NCBI RefSeq assembly: GCF_014199205.1
Contig: NZ_JACIJD010000014.1
Location: 62,001 to 126,000, forward strand
Direction: 5' to 3'
Source: Muricoccus pecuniae
GTDB taxonomy: Bacteria > Pseudomonadota > Alphaproteobacteria > Acetobacterales > Acetobacteraceae
DNA length: 64,000 nucleotides
The position numbers were made by a program, and so were the translations under genes. This document shows, piece after piece, positions 60,269-64,000 of the stretch; position 1 is the stretch's first letter, and the number at the start of each line of letters is the position of its first letter. The notes below the pieces were generated by a model. That model saw only the letters and a list, made by a program, of their open reading frames with translations. It was not told where the DNA came from and did not search any database.

Positions 60269-61672
60269 TCAATGGCTGGCCCATACGGGCAACAAGGTCA
60301 TCAGTCCGGCGTGAAGCGCTCTGAGGCCCATGGCCTCGCCCCCCTCCGGGCGCCCTGGTCTTCCCGTATCGTTCCAGGCGTAAACGTCGAGATGGGCCCA
60401 AGGTATGCGGTCCGGAACGAAACGGCGAAGAAAGAGCGCGGCGACGATGGCCCCCGCCATCGGACGGCTGCCGACGTTGTTCAGGTCGGCTGCTGAACTG
60501 TCGAGCCACGAAGCGTAACCTTCGTGAAGCGGCAGTCGCCAGAGCGGGTCGTGGCATGCCTCGCCCGCCGCGGAAAGAGCGGAGGCGACTGTTTCGTTAT
60601 TCGTGAACAACGCTGGCAGATCTGGCCCGAGTGCCACGCGCGCAGCACCGGTCAGCGTTGCTGCATCCAGGATCAGCGCTGGTTGTTGCTCACTTGCGAA
60701 GGAGAGAAGGTCGGCGAGCACGAGCCGCCCTTCCGCATCGGTGTTGCCCACCTCCACCGTCAGTCCCGCGCGCGTGCGCAGCACGTCGAGCGGACGAATG
60801 GCATGCGACGACACGGCGTTCTCCACCGCGCCGATCGCGACGAGCAGACGGATCGGCGCGCGCAGGCGCATGAGTGCTTCTGCAAGGCCGAGCATGAGCG
60901 CGGCGCCGCCCATGTCCTTCTTCATGCGCTTCATTCCCTCGGGCGTCTTCAGGTCCAGCCCGCCGGTGTCGAAGCACACGCCCTTGCCGCAGAGCGCGAC
61001 CAGCGGCGCATCGGCCGCGCCCTCCCAACGGATCAGCGCCACGCGCGGCGCGCGGTGGCTTCCGCCGCCGACCGCGGCCACGGCGGGGAAGCCCTGGGAG
61101 AGAGCGTCGCCGGAGATCTCCTCGAACTCTGCGCCGCAGCGCCCGGCAAGGTTCCGCGCCGCGTCGGACAGCTCTGCCGGGCCGAGATCGGCGGCGGGCA
61201 GGTTGATCAGGTCGCGCGCGCGCAGCACGGCCTCCGCCAGAACGCGCGCCTCCCTCAGGCCGGGCGCGTCGCCGGAGGGAAGGACGAGGCGGGCGGGAAG
61301 GCGCGGCGCTGCCTTGTGCCGGGTGAAGCGGTAGGCGCCGAGCATCCAGCCGAGGGTCGCCGCGGCGGCATCCCCGCCCTCGCCCATCTGCCAGGACGTG
61401 TTCTCCGGCAGGGCGAAGGGCAGGGCGCCGTAGGACCAGGGGGAGGTTGCGGAGGGTCCGAGGCCCAGCACCGCGCCCGCGAGGCCGCTCTCGCCCGGCA
61501 GCAGGGCTACCCTGCCCGCCTCCGCCCTGAAGCCGCTCCCCTCCAGGAAGGCCGATGTCGCGGGACCGAGGCGCTCCATCAGGAGGGGCAGCCCCTCCCG
61601 GGTGACGGGGTGGACGGTGCGGGCGCCCTCGTCGGAGGTGGCGAGTGCCCAGCCGAGATCGTGGTCGGTCAT
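60269..61672 (-). CDS. Leucyl aminopeptidase family protein (M17)
   Basis: A 467-residue cytoplasmic metallopeptidase of the PepA/PepB family that removes N-terminal residues from peptides. The metal-binding signature NTDAEGRLVLAD is intact, as are GKGVCFDTGGLDLK (metal and substrate lysine) and KKDMGGAALMLGLAEAL. The N-terminal domain is less conserved, as usual. The length fits bacterial PepA-like enzymes. Directly upstream lies an A+T-rich GATAATATA on the coding strand, a possible -10 element. Exact type (A or B) cannot be told. Confidence 0.93.
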   Translation of the reverse strand: MTDHDLGWALATSDEGARTVHPVTREGLPLLMERLGPATSAFLEGSGFRAEAGRVALLPGESGLAGAVLGLGPSATSPWSYGALPFALPENTSWQMGEGGDAAAATLGWMLGAYRFTRHKAAPRLPARLVLPSGDAPGLREARVLAEAVLRARDLINLPAADLGPAELSDAARNLAGRCGAEFEEISGDALSQGFPAVAAVGGGSHRAPRVALIRWEGAADAPLVALCGKGVCFDTGGLDLKTPEGMKRMKKDMGGAALMLGLAEALMRLRAPIRLLVAIGAVENAVSSHAIRPLDVLRTRAGLTVEVGNTDAEGRLVLADLLSFASEQQPALILDAATLTGAARVALGPDLPALFTNNETVASALSAAGEACHDPLWRLPLHEGYASWLDSSAADLNNVGSRPMAGAIVAALFLRRFVPDRIPWAHLDVYAWNDTGRPGRPEGGEAMGLRALHAGLMTLLPVWASH

Positions 61673-61703
61673 TTTGCAACCATGGATTGTATATTATCGC
61701 GCT

Positions 61704-62432
61704 CTATCGCGTCGTCGAGAGGCCGGCGCGGATGGCGGAGGCGAGCGCCTCGGCGAGGCAGGCATAGCCGCGATCGTTGTGGTGCAGCCCGTCCGGCGCG
61801 ATCACGGCAGCATCCGCTGTGCCGTTCGCGGCCCAGGCATCCATCATCCGGCGGCGGGAGAAGAGCTGCACCCCGCGCTCCTGGGCCACATCGGCGAGGG
61901 CGGCATCGAAGGCGTCCCGCAGCACGGCATGGGCGGCGACCCAGGGGCCGCGCTGGCTGTCCATCAGCACCACATCCGCGCCCGCCTCCTGCATCCGGGT
62001 CACGCCCTGGCGGAGCAGGGTGCGGAACCGGGTGAGGCTCTGCTCGCGGATGGCGCCGTTCACGCCGAGCTGCCAGATGACCAGGGCCGGGCGGGCGGTG
62101 ATCACGTCCTCCTCCAGCCGCGCGCGCATCTCCAGCGCGTCCTCCCCGTTGCGGCCGCGGTTCAGCACGCGCACGGGAAGCCCCTCCCGCCGGAGCGCGG
62201 CCTCCAACCGGGCGGGGTAGGTGCGGTCTGGCGAGGAGGCATAGGCCCCCTGGGTGGAGGAGCTGCCGAAGGCGAGCACCACCGCCTCCCCGCCATCCCT
62301 CAGGATCTGGGCGAGTCGTGGGAGAACGAGCGGCTGGATCGGGGCGGGCGGGCAGGAGGGCGCCTCCTCCGCAGCCACCGGAAGGGCGGCGGACAGCAGG
62401 ATCAGCAACAGGAGGGCAGGGCGCCAGGCCAT
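61704..62432 (-). CDS. SGNH/GDSL-family hydrolase, secreted
   Basis: A 242-residue protein with signal peptide MAWRPALLLLILLSAALPVA (cleavage near VAAEE). SGNH blocks are visible: FGSSSTQGA (block I, nucleophile Ser), NRGRNGEDA (block II Gly), WQLGVNGA (block III Asn) and DGLHHNDRGY (block V Asp and His). Such enzymes remove or transfer acyl groups on sugars or peptidoglycan or act as lipases; the substrate is unknown. It is periplasmic. The neighbouring glycosyltransferase genes on the other strand hint at polysaccharide modification. Confidence 0.88.
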   Translation of the reverse strand: MAWRPALLLLILLSAALPVAAEEAPSCPPAPIQPLVLPRLAQILRDGGEAVVLAFGSSSTQGAYASSPDRTYPARLEAALRREGLPVRVLNRGRNGEDALEMRARLEEDVITARPALVIWQLGVNGAIREQSLTRFRTLLRQGVTRMQEAGADVVLMDSQRGPWVAAHAVLRDAFDAALADVAQERGVQLFSRRRMMDAWAANGTADAAVIAPDGLHHNDRGYACLAEALASAIRAGLSTTR

Positions 62433-62510
62433 CCCCCGCTATGCCCCAGCGCTTGCCACATCGCCAAGGGCCGCTTTCCCCGGGGCGATGCCGGTGTTAC
62501 GCGCCGGCGA

Positions 62511-63611
62511 ATGCGAATCCTGCTCTGGTACTGGGGGCGGCGCGGCGGTGGGGCCCAGTTCACCCTCTGTCTCGCGCGCGGGCTGGCCGGGCGACCCGGG
62601 GTGGGGCTCGGGCTCTCGCTGGCCGACCGCAACGAGCTCCTGCCCGAGGCGCGCGACATCCCCGCCGCGCTCGACGTGGTGGAGACTTTCCAGGGGGCAG
62701 CGGGCGCGGCCCTCGGCCTCGCGCGGATGCCGTCGCTGCGACGCCGGCTCGTGCGGCAGGCGCGGGCGATGGGGGCGGATGTCGTCGTCTCCGCCATGAA
62801 CCATGTCTGGACGCCGCTTGTGGCGGGCGCGCTGCCGCGTGCGGGCATCCGATTCGTCAGCACCGTCCACGACGCCCTGCCGCATCCGGGCGACCCCGCC
62901 CTCGCCTGGAACTGGCGCCTGCGGCAGGAGCTGGAGGCCGCGTGTGGGGCGATCGCCTTCTCCCGTGACGTAGAGCGGGCAGTCCTCGCCCGGCAGCCGG
63001 GGCTTCCCGTCCTGCGCCTCCCCCTCGGCGCCCATATTCCCGATCCACCCGGGCAACCGCCTCGCGGCGGGACGTACGACTTCCTCTTCTTCGGCCGCCT
63101 GCGCGCCTATAAGGGCCTCGACCTGTTGCGGGACGCCTTCGCCGCGCTGCGGGCGCGGCATCCCGGCGCGACGCTGCGCGTGGTGGGGGAGGGGGACCCG
63201 GAGGCCTGCGCGCCCGGCCTGGCGGCCTTGCCAGGTGTCACCCTGGAGCCGCGCTGGGTATCGGATGCCGAGATGCCGGCCCTCGTCTCCACGGCCCGGA
63301 CGCTGGTGCTTCCCTACCGCGAGGCGAGTCAGTCCGGCGTGCTTCCCATCGCCCTCGCCCTCGGGGTCCCGGTCGTCGCGACGCCTGTCGGCGGCCTCTC
63401 GGACCAGCTGGAGCACGGCGTTTCCGGCCTCGTGGCGCGGGAGCCCTCCGCCCCTGCCCTGGCGGAGAGCATGGCGCTGATGCTCGATCCCGCGCGCCGG
63501 GCTTCCCTCTCGGCCGGGGCGAGGGCCGCCGGCGAGCGGCTGGCCGACTGGGACGCCCAGGCCGCCCGGCTCGTGGATTGGCTGCAAGACCTGCGGGAGG
63601 CCTCGCCATGA
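62511..63611 (+). CDS. Glycosyltransferase family 4 protein
   Basis: A 366-residue GT-B-fold glycosyltransferase. The N-terminus MRILLWYWGRRGGGAQFTL carries the glycine-rich acceptor loop. The donor-binding half has FLFFGRLRAYKGLDLL, VSDAEMPALVSTARTLVLPY and, in the E-x7-E-like region, EASQSGVLPIALALGVPVVA. It transfers a sugar from a nucleotide donor, probably in surface polysaccharide or O-antigen synthesis; the donor and acceptor are unknown. The ATG is divergent from the SGNH gene, and the stop overlaps the next gene (ATGA). Confidence 0.92.
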   Translation: MRILLWYWGRRGGGAQFTLCLARGLAGRPGVGLGLSLADRNELLPEARDIPAALDVVETFQGAAGAALGLARMPSLRRRLVRQARAMGADVVVSAMNHVWTPLVAGALPRAGIRFVSTVHDALPHPGDPALAWNWRLRQELEAACGAIAFSRDVERAVLARQPGLPVLRLPLGAHIPDPPGQPPRGGTYDFLFFGRLRAYKGLDLLRDAFAALRARHPGATLRVVGEGDPEACAPGLAALPGVTLEPRWVSDAEMPALVSTARTLVLPYREASQSGVLPIALALGVPVVATPVGGLSDQLEHGVSGLVAREPSAPALAESMALMLDPARRASLSAGARAAGERLADWDAQAARLVDWLQDLREASP

Positions 63612-64000
63612 GCGCGCTGCATCGGATCTGGTCCCTCCTGCCGCGCTCGGCGCGCCGGGAGGCGCTGTTCTCCCTCACCGCGGCGCTCGCACCCCGCATC
63701 GCACGCCCGGCCCCGCCGCCCGCCCTGCCGCTGACGGTGGCGGGCTATTTCAACGCCCCCACCGGGCTGGGCGCGGCGACGCGGCGCCTGGCGGGCGGTC
63801 TGCGGGACCAGGGGCTCGATGTGGCGGAGGCCGACCTCACCGGGCCGCTGCGCCAGGGGCCGGCCGGGCCGCCCGCGCGGGTGGCGCCGGGCGCGGGAAC
63901 GCTGCTCGTGCATGTGAACGGCCCGATGCTGCCCTGGGCTCTGCTCGCCCTGGGGCGGGGCGCCGTCGCGGGCAAGCGGGTGATCGGGGTCTGGAACTGG
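63608..64000 (+). CDS. Glycosyltransferase-like protein (3' end cut by window edge)
   Basis: The first 131 codons of a protein overlapping the preceding glycosyltransferase by four bases (ATGA). GYFNAPTGLGAATRRLAGGL, LLVHVNGPMLPWALLALGR and RVIGVWNW resemble the N-terminal acceptor domain of GT-B glycosyltransferases found in surface-polysaccharide clusters. The donor-binding half is beyond the right edge, so family is tentative. The frame stays open to base 64000. Confidence 0.8.
   Translation, partial: MSALHRIWSLLPRSARREALFSLTAALAPRIARPAPPPALPLTVAGYFNAPTGLGAATRRLAGGLRDQGLDVAEADLTGPLRQGPAGPPARVAPGAGTLLVHVNGPMLPWALLALGRGAVAGKRVIGVWNW

Overview
The window is one contiguous piece of a very GC-rich bacterial chromosome with dense, mostly C/G-ending genes. 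The gene content suggests an alphaproteobacterium of the Acetobacteraceae/Rhodospirillales type (Roseomonas-like). Pointers are a fused bcsAB cellulose synthase of the Komagataeibacter kind, an aapJQMP amino-acid transporter, a membrane-anchored CycM-like cytochrome next to kdsB, and an Alternative Complex III / cytochrome oxidase supercluster. The lineage is inferred from gene families only. I see no phage, insertion sequence, CRISPR array, rRNA or obvious genomic island.

Layout. 1-8434 (minus): cellulose synthesis operon in the order Pro-rich BcsP/R-like protein, bcsQ, bcsAB fusion, bcsC (cut by the left edge). 8938-14354 (minus): glycogen genes glgC, glgA, glgP. 14504-23511: a peptide-type ABC importer (two ATPases, two permeases) with three paralogous substrate-binding proteins, one of them divergent. 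23594-34829 (plus): ten tightly packed genes, ActA-B-C-D-E-F (quinol to cytochrome c oxidoreductase), a CtaG-type assembly factor, CoxB with a haem domain, a CoxA-CoxC fusion and a small membrane protein; a convergent lipoprotein cytochrome c follows. 35518-38984: a class A penicillin-binding protein, a small degenerate histidine-kinase-like protein, and an ornithine-cyclodeaminase-family enzyme on the other strand. 39164-43471: aapJ-Q-M-P. 43592-45888: Kup potassium transporter and a small unknown protein. 45972-46047: tRNA-Ala(GGC). 46180-47606: succinyl-CoA:3-ketoacid CoA-transferase scoAB. 47685-51993 (minus): secreted unknown protein, uppP, an orphan TRAP binding protein, and pheA overlapping kdsB. 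52153-59098 (plus): CycM-like cytochrome, HisN-like phosphatase and the yejABEF importer. 59251-64000: small membrane protein, MarR regulator, M17 aminopeptidase, SGNH hydrolase and two glycosyltransferases (the last cut by the right edge).

How the genes work together. The left end handles glucose polymers: extracellular cellulose from UDP-glucose, with a PilZ domain for c-di-GMP control, and storage glycogen from ADP-glucose. The centre is an aerobic respiratory chain that bypasses the bc1 complex: ActA-F oxidises quinol and passes electrons to a haem-copper oxidase encoded in the same transcript. Much of the rest is nutrient uptake (peptides, amino acids, organic acids, potassium) and envelope building (PBP, UppP, KdsB, glycosyltransferases). 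Stop/start overlaps of 4 bases (ATGA, GTGA, TTGA) are very common, so several of these blocks are probably translationally coupled. Many starts below were moved downstream of the longest open frame to fit these overlaps, ribosome-binding sites or family N-termini.
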